Part shown: positions 1-8,157 of the stretch, in pieces
Layout: each line of letters begins with the position of its first letter
Position numbering within the stretch: position 1 is the first letter of the stretch
Source: Halotalea alkalilenta DSM 17697
Lineage (GTDB): Bacteria > Pseudomonadota > Gammaproteobacteria > Pseudomonadales > Halomonadaceae
DNA length: 64,000 nt
Direction: 5' to 3'
Assembly: GCF_000621205.1 (NCBI RefSeq)
Contig: NZ_JHYY01000022.1
Coordinates: 85,102-149,101 of the forward strand
Made by a program: the position numbers and the translations under genes
Notes under the pieces: generated by a model
What the model was told of the DNA's origin: nothing
Database searches by the model: none
The model's input: the letters and a program-made list of their open reading frames with translations, nothing else

Positions 1-408
1 GTCGTCGGTGCTGTATTCCTTGAACGCCAGGCCGTTGGGCGCGGCGGTCGCACTGGTGTGGAACGGATTGAGGAGCCAGTAGTGCTCGGTCATGATCCAG
101 TTGTAGGTGCCGAAGTCCTCGGCGTCCTTGGGCAGCGGCAGCGCGCGGTAGGTGGCGTACTTGGTCACGTAGGGCGCGAATTGCGAGATGCTGTCCGGCA
201 CGTGGTACTTGTAGAGCCAGCGATAGGCGGCCGGCAGGTCGCTGTCGTCGCGCACGCTCACCATGATGAAGCTGCGCATCGGCTGGAACGATTCGGACGC
301 CGGCGCGGTGGCCGAATCGGCCGCCTGGGCGCCCGTCGCCAGCAGCGCCGTGGCCAGTATGAGCGCCGACAGGGAGGCGCGGATTTTCAGGTCCATCAGG
401 GTCTCCAT
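1..408 (-). CDS. Partial exported protein of unknown function
   Basis: This reading frame is open from its ATG at 408 to the left edge, so only the N-terminal 136 residues are seen. A second in-frame ATG at 396 is equally possible. The protein starts with a short basic stretch and a hydrophobic segment ending in an Ala-rich cleavage-like site (ATGAQA), which looks like a Sec signal peptide. The mature part contains the phrases MRSFIMVSVRDD and YKYHVPDSISQF and is rich in Tyr and Trp. I do not recognise the family; a small ligand-binding or EthD-like fold is only a guess. It is divergent from the LysR gene at 527, so it may be that regulator's target. Confidence 0.6.
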   Translation of the reverse strand, partial: METLMDLKIRASLSALILATALLATGAQAADSATAPASESFQPMRSFIMVSVRDDSDLPAAYRWLYKYHVPDSISQFAPYVTKYATYRALPLPKDAEDFGTYNWIMTEHYWLLNPFHTSATAAPNGLAFKEYSTDD

Positions 409-499
409 CGCATTGCGGGACGGCGATGCCGACAAGGCTTCGTCGTGGAGCAATGCCCATGATCGGCTTGGTCCTTGATCTGTGCGAATATATTATTTT

Positions 500-512
500 T
501 GATCAATTGATA
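500..512. promoter_or_regulatory. Probable LysR operator (T-N11-A palindrome)
   Basis: A 13-base site TGATCAATTGATA with the LysR-type T-N11-A form lies 15 bases before the LysR start codon, between the two divergent genes. Its core ATCAATTGAT (502-511) is a perfect palindrome in a locally AT-rich patch. LysR proteins usually autoregulate from such a site while controlling the divergent gene, so this is a good candidate operator. It rests on sequence pattern only. Confidence 0.45.
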
Positions 513-526
513 ACGTAGAGGTATCA

Positions 527-1417
527 ATGGACCTGCGCCGTCTGCGCTACTTCGTCGCCGTCGCCGAGGAATTGCACTTCCGGCGCGCGGCCGAACGCGT
601 CCATATCGCCCAGCCGGCGCTGAGCGTCCAGATCAAGGCGCTGGAAGAGGAGCTGGGCGGCTGCCTGATCGTGCGCAGCAATCGCCGGGTCGAACTGACC
701 GAGGCCGGGCGCCTGCTGCTGGAGCAGTCGCGGCAGATCCTGGCCCAGGTCGATGCTGCCGCCGGGCTCACCCGCCGGGCGCTGCGCGGGGAGGCCGGCG
801 TGCTGCGCCTGACCTACTCGGGCAATGCCGCCGAGTCCGGCATGCTGGCGCGGTGCCTGCGCGCCTTCCGTCGTCGCCACGCCGATGTGGAGATCCAGGC
901 GATGGAGATGGATCCTGCTTCCCAGCAGGAGGCGCTGCTGTCCGGCCGCGTGCACGCGGCGCTGACCACCACGCTTGCACGCACGCTGCCACCGCAGCTG
1001 ATGGTGCAGCGGCTGGGTGCGTGGCCGCTGCGGCTGGCGCTGCCCGACGATCATCCGCTGGCGCAGCGGCGGCAGATCCGCATCGCCGACGTGGTGCATC
1101 AGCCCTTCGTGGTCTACGCCACGCACGGCGACGACGATGGGACCTCGGTGCTGCGCCAGGTGGCCGGCTTCGATCCGGTGGTGGCCCATCGCGTCGGCAC
1201 GGCGGTAATGGTCACCGCGCTGGTCGGCGCCGGACTCGGGTTGGGCCTGCTGCCGGCATCGATGGAGACGGTGGCGGCGCATGCCGGCGCGGTGCTGCGG
1301 CCGCTCGCATCGGTGAAGGCGGACATGGACGTATCGCTGGTGGTGCTGTCCGGTGTGCGCGAGCCGGTGGCCACGCGGCTGCTGGAGGTCGCCATGGGCG
1401 AATTCGAGCCCTGCTGA
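527..1417 (+). CDS. LysR family transcriptional regulator
   Basis: A 296-residue protein, the usual LysR length. Residues 1-60 form the winged helix-turn-helix, beginning MDLRRLRYFVAVAEELHF, with the typical AQPALSVQIKALEEELG recognition-helix region. The rest is the periplasmic-binding-like effector domain, including the hydrophobic turn GAGLGLGLLPA near residue 240. The start is supported by a GAGG ribosome site six bases upstream. The gene is divergent from the partial exported protein at 1-408, with a palindromic T-N11-A site between them, so local control of that gene is likely. The effector is unknown. Confidence 0.9.
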   Translation: MDLRRLRYFVAVAEELHFRRAAERVHIAQPALSVQIKALEEELGGCLIVRSNRRVELTEAGRLLLEQSRQILAQVDAAAGLTRRALRGEAGVLRLTYSGNAAESGMLARCLRAFRRRHADVEIQAMEMDPASQQEALLSGRVHAALTTTLARTLPPQLMVQRLGAWPLRLALPDDHPLAQRRQIRIADVVHQPFVVYATHGDDDGTSVLRQVAGFDPVVAHRVGTAVMVTALVGAGLGLGLLPASMETVAAHAGAVLRPLASVKADMDVSLVVLSGVREPVATRLLEVAMGEFEPC

Positions 1418-1479
1418 GATCGGCCATGGGCGATGCCGTATCACTTCTATTCATGCAAGCCACCGCGCCGACGGTCAGC

Positions 1480-2373
1480 TCAGCCGGTGGGATATGAATT
1501 CGCCATGGAGATGATGTGTTCGGAGAGAAGGTTCGCCATCAATGTCTTGGGCTTATGGACATTGCGCAGCAGATAGACCGGCGTGGAGATGGGGGTCGAA
1601 AAGCGCAGGATGCGGGATTTGCTGGGATCGTGCAGCTGTGCCGACTGCTCATCGAGGAGGCCTATCCCGCCGCCGGCTTCGACCACCTTGCACATCATCG
1701 CACCGAGCGAGATCTCGATCTTGCTGGAAAATCCATAGCCGCGCATCAGCATCATCGCCTCGAAATTACGCTGCAGTTCATCTGGGGCACTGAGCGTGAT
1801 GATGCGGCATTCGTCCAGGTCGGAAAAATCGATTTCGCGCTTTTCCGCCAGAGGGTGCCCGATGGGCAGGATACATACGGCGTTGAGATCGAAGAGCTTG
1901 GTTTTTTCGAGATTCGCATCCTCCGACCGCGCTTGGGAAATGCCCAGGTCGAGTTCTCCTCGTGCGACGAGCTGAACCGTTTCTGGTGAACTCCGGCTGC
2001 GGAAGGCGAGGGTGGCATCCGGGTAGTGACGCATGAATTTGGCCGTCGCCTGCGGTAGCCAGGAAATCGACAGTGCGGGAATGCAGCTGATTTCGAGCCG
2101 GGCGTGTTCCATCTGCTGCAGGTTGCGGGCGAAGGCTTCGAGATGCGCGTAGCCGTCCGTCATCCGCGAGGCTTCCAGATAGAGCGCCCGGCCTTCATCG
2201 GTTGCCTGCAATCCTTTGATGCCTCGCAGGAATAGCTGAACACCTAACTCATTTTCCAATATTTTCAATGACTTGCTCACGGCAGGCTGGGAGAGGTCCA
2301 GCTTTTCCGCAGCGGCGGTCACGGAGCCGCATTCGATCACAGCGACGAAAACCTCGAACTGCCGGTAGTTCAT
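1480..2373 (-). CDS. LysR family regulator divergent from the transporter/LLM operon
   Basis: A 297-residue LysR protein. The N-terminal helix-turn-helix is clear (MNYRQFEVFVAVIECGSVTAAAE, then SQPAVSKSLKILENELG), followed by an effector-binding domain with the common GGGIGLLDEQSA segment near residue 240. It is transcribed away from the ABC transporter operon that begins at 2560, with a 186-base shared promoter region. This layout strongly suggests that it regulates that operon in response to the transported compound or to sulfur or nitrogen status. It is not a close copy of the LysR protein at 527. Confidence 0.9.
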   Translation of the reverse strand: MNYRQFEVFVAVIECGSVTAAAEKLDLSQPAVSKSLKILENELGVQLFLRGIKGLQATDEGRALYLEASRMTDGYAHLEAFARNLQQMEHARLEISCIPALSISWLPQATAKFMRHYPDATLAFRSRSSPETVQLVARGELDLGISQARSEDANLEKTKLFDLNAVCILPIGHPLAEKREIDFSDLDECRIITLSAPDELQRNFEAMMLMRGYGFSSKIEISLGAMMCKVVEAGGGIGLLDEQSAQLHDPSKSRILRFSTPISTPVYLLRNVHKPKTLMANLLSEHIISMANSYPTG

Positions 2374-2413
2374 AATGCATAACTCCAGGATATGAACGTC
2401 ATGATTTTATGAG

Positions 2414-2447
2414 TTGACGTAAAGTTTGGCCGGCGATAACGTTCCTT
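2414..2447 (+). promoter_or_regulatory. Putative promoter region of first transporter operon
   Basis: TTGACG at 2414-2419 resembles a -35 box; 17 bases later lies TAACGT, a weak -10. The nine bases ACGTTCCTT at 2439-2447 recur at 12037-12045, upstream of the second transporter operon. The shared word suggests a common regulatory element, but nine bases could also match by chance. Confidence 0.3.
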
Positions 2448-2559
2448 CAGATCGATGCGCCGAGGTGGGCGCCGCATCCAGAAAACAACAAGCCGTGGAG
2501 CAAGGCCGAATGGCCCTGCAAGCGACAGAATATCTACAACTATAACAACAGGATCTTCT

Positions 2560-4113
2560 ATGCAACCGCTTCTTTTTTTTGGATTTTTAGCCAGAAAAAT
2601 GATCTTGGCGCTGCTTGTCGCGGCGGCCTTTCCGCTTGCCGCACAGGCTGCTCCTGACGGCAGTCTTACCATCGCAGTGGGGGCAGACGCCACGACCTTC
2701 CACCCCCATGTCAATTCGCTCCCGGTCGGCAACGCCGTCGACATGTTGGTGTTCGAACAGCTCTTTCGCATGGGCGAAGACAACAGCGTCGTTGCGCAAC
2801 TGGCCGACAGCTGGGGCTGGTCCGAGGATGGGATGACCTTCAGCGTCCAGTTCGAGACCGGGCATGTCTTTTCCAACGGTAATCCACTCGATGCCCAAGC
2901 CATTGCCGCCTCCTTCAATCAGCTGCTCGATCCCAATAGCGGGTCGATCTATGCGGGACTTTATGCCTCGCTAGGCCGAGCCGAGGCACAGGGCGAAGAT
3001 ACGGTCGTTTTCCATCTGAACGAAAAGAACGGCCATATTCTGATGCTACTGGCCAACAGTGCGGCCGGGATCATCGACGTCAAGGCGAATGCCGAGATGG
3101 GCGCGGGTTATGGCCGAAAACCGATTGGATCCGGCCCTTACATCGTCGATGAGTTCATCGGTGGCGAGCGTTTCAGCCTCGTCCCCAATCCTCTGTACAA
3201 AGGCGATGTCCCCGCCACCCTGGAGAAGATCACTTTCATGTCGGTGCCCGAAGACGGCGCGCGCATGGCGCTGATCGAAACTGGTGAGGTGGATATCGTC
3301 GATCGCGTACCCGCGGATTCGATCGAGGCGATAAACGACTCCGGCTTGGCCAAGGTCATTCTGCCGGACAGCATGTTCTCGATCAGTATGGAACTGATCA
3401 ATTCCGGGGCGCTGGCGGACCCGAGGGTGCGCGAGGCGTTGAACATATCGATCGATCGTGAGGGCATGATCCAGGGCATTCTCGGTGGCCTGGCGACGCC
3501 TTCCGTCGGCATGGTCGGGCCCGGTACGGAGGATGAGCTGCGCGCGACCTTTGCGTCCAAACCCTTCGATCCGACCAGGGCCAGGGAGCTATTGGCCGAG
3601 GCGGGCTATGGCCCCGGCAAACCGCTGCCCTTGGTGGTGACCTGTCCGAATGGCCGTTACATCAAGGATTCCCAGGTCTGCCAGGCGCTGGCGGCGCAAT
3701 GGCAAGCGATCGGCATCGACGCCAAGCCACAGGTGATGGATCTGTCCAATTGGTCGGCCAATAGTCGTTTGCCTTTGGCCGAACGCAAAGACGATATGAC
3801 CATGGTCGGCCGCGCCACGGCGGGGATCGATTTCACCTTGTATCGGCTGTTCAAGACTGGCGTAAGTACCAATATCTCGGGCTTCAGCGACCCCGGAGTC
3901 GACAGGCTGCTGGCCGAAGGGCGGGCATCCAGCGATGCCGATGCGCAAAAGCGGATCTACGGCGAGATCCAGAAGATCATCTGGGATGCGAATCCTTACG
4001 TCTTCCTCTGGTATCAGAAACAGGCGCTGGGAGTCGCGGACCGGGTGAAGAACTTCGTCATCCGTCCCGATGAAACCATGGTGTTCGACAATGTGTCGGT
4101 ATCGGATAGCTAA
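2560..4113 (+). CDS. Peptide-type ABC transporter substrate-binding protein (SBP_bac_5)
   Basis: A 517-residue periplasmic binding protein of the DppA/OppA/NikA family. The chosen ATG at 2560 follows AGGATC; an in-frame ATG at 2599 would shorten the leader. The first 30-odd residues contain a hydrophobic signal segment ending near AAQAAPDG. Family hallmarks include the early phrase FHPHVNS, the GSGPY turn around residue 190 and the DREGM segment. It heads an operon with two permease domains, two ATPase domains, two LLM monooxygenases and a flavin reductase, so its ligand is probably the substrate of those oxygenases. The ligand cannot be told from sequence; di- and oligopeptides, glutathione-like compounds and opines are all known for this family. 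Confidence 0.9.
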   Translation: MQPLLFFGFLARKMILALLVAAAFPLAAQAAPDGSLTIAVGADATTFHPHVNSLPVGNAVDMLVFEQLFRMGEDNSVVAQLADSWGWSEDGMTFSVQFETGHVFSNGNPLDAQAIAASFNQLLDPNSGSIYAGLYASLGRAEAQGEDTVVFHLNEKNGHILMLLANSAAGIIDVKANAEMGAGYGRKPIGSGPYIVDEFIGGERFSLVPNPLYKGDVPATLEKITFMSVPEDGARMALIETGEVDIVDRVPADSIEAINDSGLAKVILPDSMFSISMELINSGALADPRVREALNISIDREGMIQGILGGLATPSVGMVGPGTEDELRATFASKPFDPTRARELLAEAGYGPGKPLPLVVTCPNGRYIKDSQVCQALAAQWQAIGIDAKPQVMDLSNWSANSRLPLAERKDDMTMVGRATAGIDFTLYRLFKTGVSTNISGFSDPGVDRLLAEGRASSDADAQKRIYGEIQKIIWDANPYVFLWYQKQALGVADRVKNFVIRPDETMVFDNVSVSDS

Positions 4114-4125
4114 GAGGAGCGATGA

Positions 4126-5067
4126 ATGTACGTCCTCAGGCGCCTTCTCGTCGCGGTCCCCACGCTCTTCGCCGTCAGTATCCTGGCATTCTGGTTCGTC
4201 GACATGATCCCTGGCGATCCCGCCGCCCAGCTGGCGGGGAACATGGCGTCGAACGAGGAAATCGCAGCCATCCGTAGCCATCTCGGTCTCGATCGCTCGC
4301 CCATCGCGCGCTATGGCCTGTTCTTGAAAGGCATCGTCGATCCGGAGATCGCGGTTTCGTATCGCACTAGCCGCCCTGTCGTCCAGGAAATCGGCGAGCG
4401 TTTGCCGAAAACGCTCATCGTCGCGGTGGGCGGACTGGTTCTAGGGATAGTGTTCGGCGTCGTCACCGGTGTGATCTGCGCCCTGCGCCAGGGAGGCTGG
4501 TTCGACGCCATCGTCACGATCTTCACCCTGGCCGGGATTTCGATGCCGATCTACTGGCTCGGTTTGCTGTGCATCTGGCTTTTCGCGGTGGAACTGCGCT
4601 GGTTGCCAGCGGCAGGAGCGACCACGCCCTGGCACTTCGTGTTGCCGGTGGTGGTGGTGGCGACGCGCCCGGCTGCGCTGTTCAGCCGCCTGGTGACCGC
4701 CAATCTGCTGGAAGTGATGGGCAAGGATTATCTCGATACCGCACGCTCCAAGGGGCTGAGTGAAACCCGCGTCATCGTGTGCCATGCGTTGCGTAATTCG
4801 CTGGTGGCCGCGGTCAGCGTCGCAGGCGTGCAGTTCGGTGGGATGCTCGGCGGATCCGTGGTGACCGAGACCGTCTTTGGCATCCCGGGACTCGGACGCT
4901 TGTTGGTGGAGGCGGTCGGCAGCTCCGACTATCCGGTGATCCAGTATTGCGTGCTGATGTTCGCCGCCGTGTTCATCGTCATCAATCTCGCCGTCGATTT
5001 GATCGGCCAATGGCTCGATCCCCGTACGCAGGAAAATTCGTCAGCCACGGGGTATGGACGCCCATGA
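4126..5067 (+). CDS. ABC transporter permease (DppB type)
   Basis: A 313-residue inner-membrane permease of the BPD_transp_1 family. It starts MYVLRRLLVAVPTLFAVS, the usual first membrane helix of DppB-like proteins, and has further hydrophobic helices at about residues 100-120, 140-160, 235-255 and 280-300. The cytoplasmic coupling loop appears as DYLDTARSKGLSETRV, with the normal Ala and Gly positions. It begins 12 bases after the binding protein and its stop overlaps the next start as ATGA, so translation is coupled. It forms half of the membrane channel with the fused permease that follows. Confidence 0.92.
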   Translation: MYVLRRLLVAVPTLFAVSILAFWFVDMIPGDPAAQLAGNMASNEEIAAIRSHLGLDRSPIARYGLFLKGIVDPEIAVSYRTSRPVVQEIGERLPKTLIVAVGGLVLGIVFGVVTGVICALRQGGWFDAIVTIFTLAGISMPIYWLGLLCIWLFAVELRWLPAAGATTPWHFVLPVVVVATRPAALFSRLVTANLLEVMGKDYLDTARSKGLSETRVIVCHALRNSLVAAVSVAGVQFGGMLGGSVVTETVFGIPGLGRLLVEAVGSSDYPVIQYCVLMFAAVFIVINLAVDLIGQWLDPRTQENSSATGYGRP

Positions 5068-7034
5068 CCGTTTCCATCTCCGAAGATCTTTGTGCAACGC
5101 ATGTGCCGGGGCGTCGCAAACCTTCCTTCCGGCTGCTGCGGCGGCTGCTATCCTCGCCCAAGGGCGCGATCGGCCTCGGTATCGTCACCGTCATGGTCTT
5201 CATTGCGCTGTTCGGCCCGTTCCTTGCGCCGCTCGATCCCTACCAGCAGGATTTCCTCGCCACCTTGCAAGGGCCCTCGGCCGCGCATTGGTTCGGAACG
5301 GATCAGCTCGGCCGTGACCAGTTCAGCCGGATCCTGCATGGGGCGCACGCCTCGCTCGGGATCGGCATCGGTGGCGTTGCCGTGGCCTTCCTGTTCGGGG
5401 TTCCGCTCGGGCTCGCGGCGGCATGGTTTCGCGGCTGGCTCGACCAGTGGGTGATGCGCTGCGTCGACATCATGCTCAGTTTTCCCGATATCGTCTTCGC
5501 GCTGGCGCTCGTCGCCCTCCTGGGACCGAGCACGACGAACGTGATCGTCGCCGTCGGCGTGGTCTCGATCCCGGTATTCATCCGCACCGCGCGCGCCGTC
5601 GCGCTCAGCACCCTGGCTGAACCTTTCGTCGAGGGCAGCGTAGCGCTTGGCTGTTCTCCATTGCGGGTGATGGCGCGGCATGTGCTGCCCAACATCGCGG
5701 GGATTCTGGTGACGCTCTCCAGCCTGCTGTTCGCCTCGACGCTGCTGACCGCTTCCGGGCTGAGCTTCCTCGGGCTCGGCACCCAGCCACCCGAACCCGA
5801 ATGGGGCGCGATGCTGGGCGAAAGCCGCTCCTATATCCGCAGCCACCCCTACATGGCGACTTTCCCCGGCTTGTTTCTCGCGTTCTCGGCGCTTGGCTTC
5901 AATCTGCTCGGCGAGGAGCTGCGCAACATCTACGACCCTAGCGCCTCGAAGACGCGGCGTGTGCATTGGTGGCGAAGGCTCCGGGCGAAACCTGGCCGTG
6001 AACGATCAGCTGGCAGCGTTGCCGCGCCCGCGCGGGCCTCGGGGGCGAGGCAAACGGACGTTCTGGTTTGCGCTCGTGATCTGGAGGTGTCCTATCTGAC
6101 CGATTCCGGTGCGCTGCCCGCCGTGCGTGGAGTCAGCTTCACGCTGAGGCGTGGGCGGACGCTGGCGGTCGTCGGCGAATCGGGCTCGGGCAAGAGCACG
6201 CTGCTGCGGGCGGTCGGCACCATCTTGCCGCGCGGACAGGCCCGGATCACCGCTGGTGTCCTTGCGATCGAAGGCGAAGATGTCGATGCCATGTCGGCCA
6301 CTCGGCTGCAGCAGCTGCGCCGCAGCCATATCGGCGTGGTGTTCCAGGATGCATCGAGCGCGCTGAATCCGGTCATGACCGTGGGGGCGCAGTTGATCGA
6401 AGCGATCCTGTCGGGCAATCCGATGCCCAAAGCGCAGGCCCGCAGCCGGGCGGTGGAGCTTCTTACCGCGGTGCAGATCGCGGATCCGAAGCAGCGGCTC
6501 GACCAGTATCCACATCAGTTTTCGGGTGGGATGAAGCAGCGGATCGTCATCGCCATCGCGCTGGCCCAGGATCCCGATATTCTGCTGGCGGATGAGCCGA
6601 CCTCGGCGCTGGACGTAACGATCCAACAGCAGATCCTCGTGCTGCTGCGTCGAATGCAGCTGGAAAATCGGATGGCGATGATGCTGGTGACCCACGATCT
6701 CGGGCTGGTGTCGCGCTACGCCGATGATGTAGCGGTGATCTACGGCGGCCGGATCGTCGAGACCGGTTCGGTCGAGGATGTGTTCCGCCATCCGTTGCAT
6801 CCCTATACCCAGGCGTTGCGGGCGGCGGCACCGACGCTCAATAGTGCAGGCGAGGGCAAACGGCTCATGGCGATCACCGGGGACCCGCCGATGCTCGGGC
6901 AGTTCCCGCCGGGATGCAGCTTCGCTTTGCGTTGCAGCCGTGCCCAGGGGCGCGCTCGATGCCAGGCCCAGGCCCCCGCGGCGCGCGCCGTCGGCGGCCA
7001 ATTGGTCGCCTGCCATTTCGCCGAGGAGCGCTGA
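5064..7034 (+). CDS. Fused ABC transporter permease (DppC type) and ATPase (DppD type)
   Basis: A 656-residue protein joining two subunits that are separate in E. coli. Residues 1-300 are a DppC-like permease with helices starting near residue 35, the GTDQLGRDQFSRIL segment and the coupling loop LGCSPLRVMARHVLPN. A linker rich in Arg and Ala (about 300-335) leads to an ATPase with Walker A GESGSGKST near residue 370, signature FSGGMKQR near 487, Walker B LLADEPTSALD near 505, and the Cys-containing peptide-transporter C-terminus (PPGCSFALRC). The start is the ATG in the ATGA overlap with the upstream permease. No stop or frameshift lies between the domains. This fusion is known in other Proteobacteria. 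Confidence 0.92.
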   Translation: MTVSISEDLCATHVPGRRKPSFRLLRRLLSSPKGAIGLGIVTVMVFIALFGPFLAPLDPYQQDFLATLQGPSAAHWFGTDQLGRDQFSRILHGAHASLGIGIGGVAVAFLFGVPLGLAAAWFRGWLDQWVMRCVDIMLSFPDIVFALALVALLGPSTTNVIVAVGVVSIPVFIRTARAVALSTLAEPFVEGSVALGCSPLRVMARHVLPNIAGILVTLSSLLFASTLLTASGLSFLGLGTQPPEPEWGAMLGESRSYIRSHPYMATFPGLFLAFSALGFNLLGEELRNIYDPSASKTRRVHWWRRLRAKPGRERSAGSVAAPARASGARQTDVLVCARDLEVSYLTDSGALPAVRGVSFTLRRGRTLAVVGESGSGKSTLLRAVGTILPRGQARITAGVLAIEGEDVDAMSATRLQQLRRSHIGVVFQDASSALNPVMTVGAQLIEAILSGNPMPKAQARSRAVELLTAVQIADPKQRLDQYPHQFSGGMKQRIVIAIALAQDPDILLADEPTSALDVTIQQQILVLLRRMQLENRMAMMLVTHDLGLVSRYADDVAVIYGGRIVETGSVEDVFRHPLHPYTQALRAAAPTLNSAGEGKRLMAITGDPPMLGQFPPGCSFALRCSRAQGRARCQAQAPAARAVGGQLVACHFAEER

Positions 7035-7035
7035 G

Positions 7036-8157
7036 ATGCCCTGTGTCGATGCCTCGAGCGACGTGATCCTGAGCATACGCAACCTGTCGGTCGGGTTTAC
7101 CCTGCCGCGCCCGCTGTTCAGCAAGGCGCCCAGCCGCCGCGTGCAGGCCGTCGACGACGTCAGTTTCGACGTGCCGCGCGGATCGTGCTTCGGCATCGTG
7201 GGGGAATCCGGCTCGGGTAAAAGCACGCTGGCACGGGCGATCACTGGGCTGGTGCAGGTTTCGGCGGGCGAGATACTGCTGGATGAGCAGCCGATCCAGT
7301 CGCTGAAGCCGCGTGAAAAGCGCAGGCTTCGGCGGCGAATACAGATGGTGCTGCAGGACCCCCGGGCCTCGCTCGACCCACGCCAGACGGTCTATGAGGT
7401 TCTGCGCGAGGCGCTGATCGTCCACGGTATCGAGCGCAGTCGCGAAGGCCAGCGGCGGCGGATCGCACAGGCTATTCGTCAGGTCGGGCTGAATGTCGCG
7501 CATCTAGGGCGCTACTCGAACGAACTTTCAGGCGGGCAACGACAGCGCGTCGCCATCGCGCGGGCGATCATCTGCGAGCCGGAAATCGTGGTCCTGGACG
7601 AGCCGGTCAGCGCGCTGGACGTATCCGTACAGGCGCAGATCATCAACCTTCTGGTCGATCTGCAGGAAACGCTCGGGTTGACCTATCTGTTCATCACCCA
7701 TGATCTGGCACTGGTCAGCCGGTTCGCCGATGCGGTCGGGGTGATGTATCTGGGCCGCTTCGTCGAGCATGGTCCGACCCGACGGGTGTGCGACGCGCCT
7801 GCCCATCCCTATACCGACAGCCTGCTCTCGATCGTGGCGCAAGACGACCCGGAAGCGGCAAGGGCCAACCCCGTGCGCTTGCTCGAAGGCCAGGTGCCCA
7901 GTCCGCTCGCGCTTCCTACGGGCTGTGCTTTCCACACCCGTTGCCTCCATGCCCGAACGTTGGCGACGCATACGCAACCGCACAGGCTGGTGACCGCGGA
8001 CGGGCATCGTTTGCCTCGTCTTTGCGTCGAGATGCGCCCACAGGCCGGGCCGCGCGGCGGCATCCGCGCTACGCCCGAAGACTGTCTTTGCCATTTTCCT
8101 CTTCGCCGCGCGCCGGCGCAGACATCCGAACCGCAAATGCCGGTGGCAGGCCGGTAA
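7036..8157 (+). CDS. Peptide-type ABC transporter ATP-binding protein (DppF type)
   Basis: A 373-residue ATPase. The ATG at 7036 starts two bases after the previous stop. Walker A GESGSGKST lies near residue 57, the signature LSGGQRQRVAIAR near 170, Walker B VVLDEPVSALD near 190 and the switch His in FITHDLALV. The C-terminus has the oligopeptide-transporter Cys motif (PTGCAFHTRC). It should pair with the ATPase half of the preceding fusion protein to drive import. Its stop overlaps the start of the first LLM gene (TAATG), which ties import and oxidation in one transcript. Confidence 0.92.
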   Translation: MPCVDASSDVILSIRNLSVGFTLPRPLFSKAPSRRVQAVDDVSFDVPRGSCFGIVGESGSGKSTLARAITGLVQVSAGEILLDEQPIQSLKPREKRRLRRRIQMVLQDPRASLDPRQTVYEVLREALIVHGIERSREGQRRRIAQAIRQVGLNVAHLGRYSNELSGGQRQRVAIARAIICEPEIVVLDEPVSALDVSVQAQIINLLVDLQETLGLTYLFITHDLALVSRFADAVGVMYLGRFVEHGPTRRVCDAPAHPYTDSLLSIVAQDDPEAARANPVRLLEGQVPSPLALPTGCAFHTRCLHARTLATHTQPHRLVTADGHRLPRLCVEMRPQAGPRGGIRATPEDCLCHFPLRRAPAQTSEPQMPVAGR

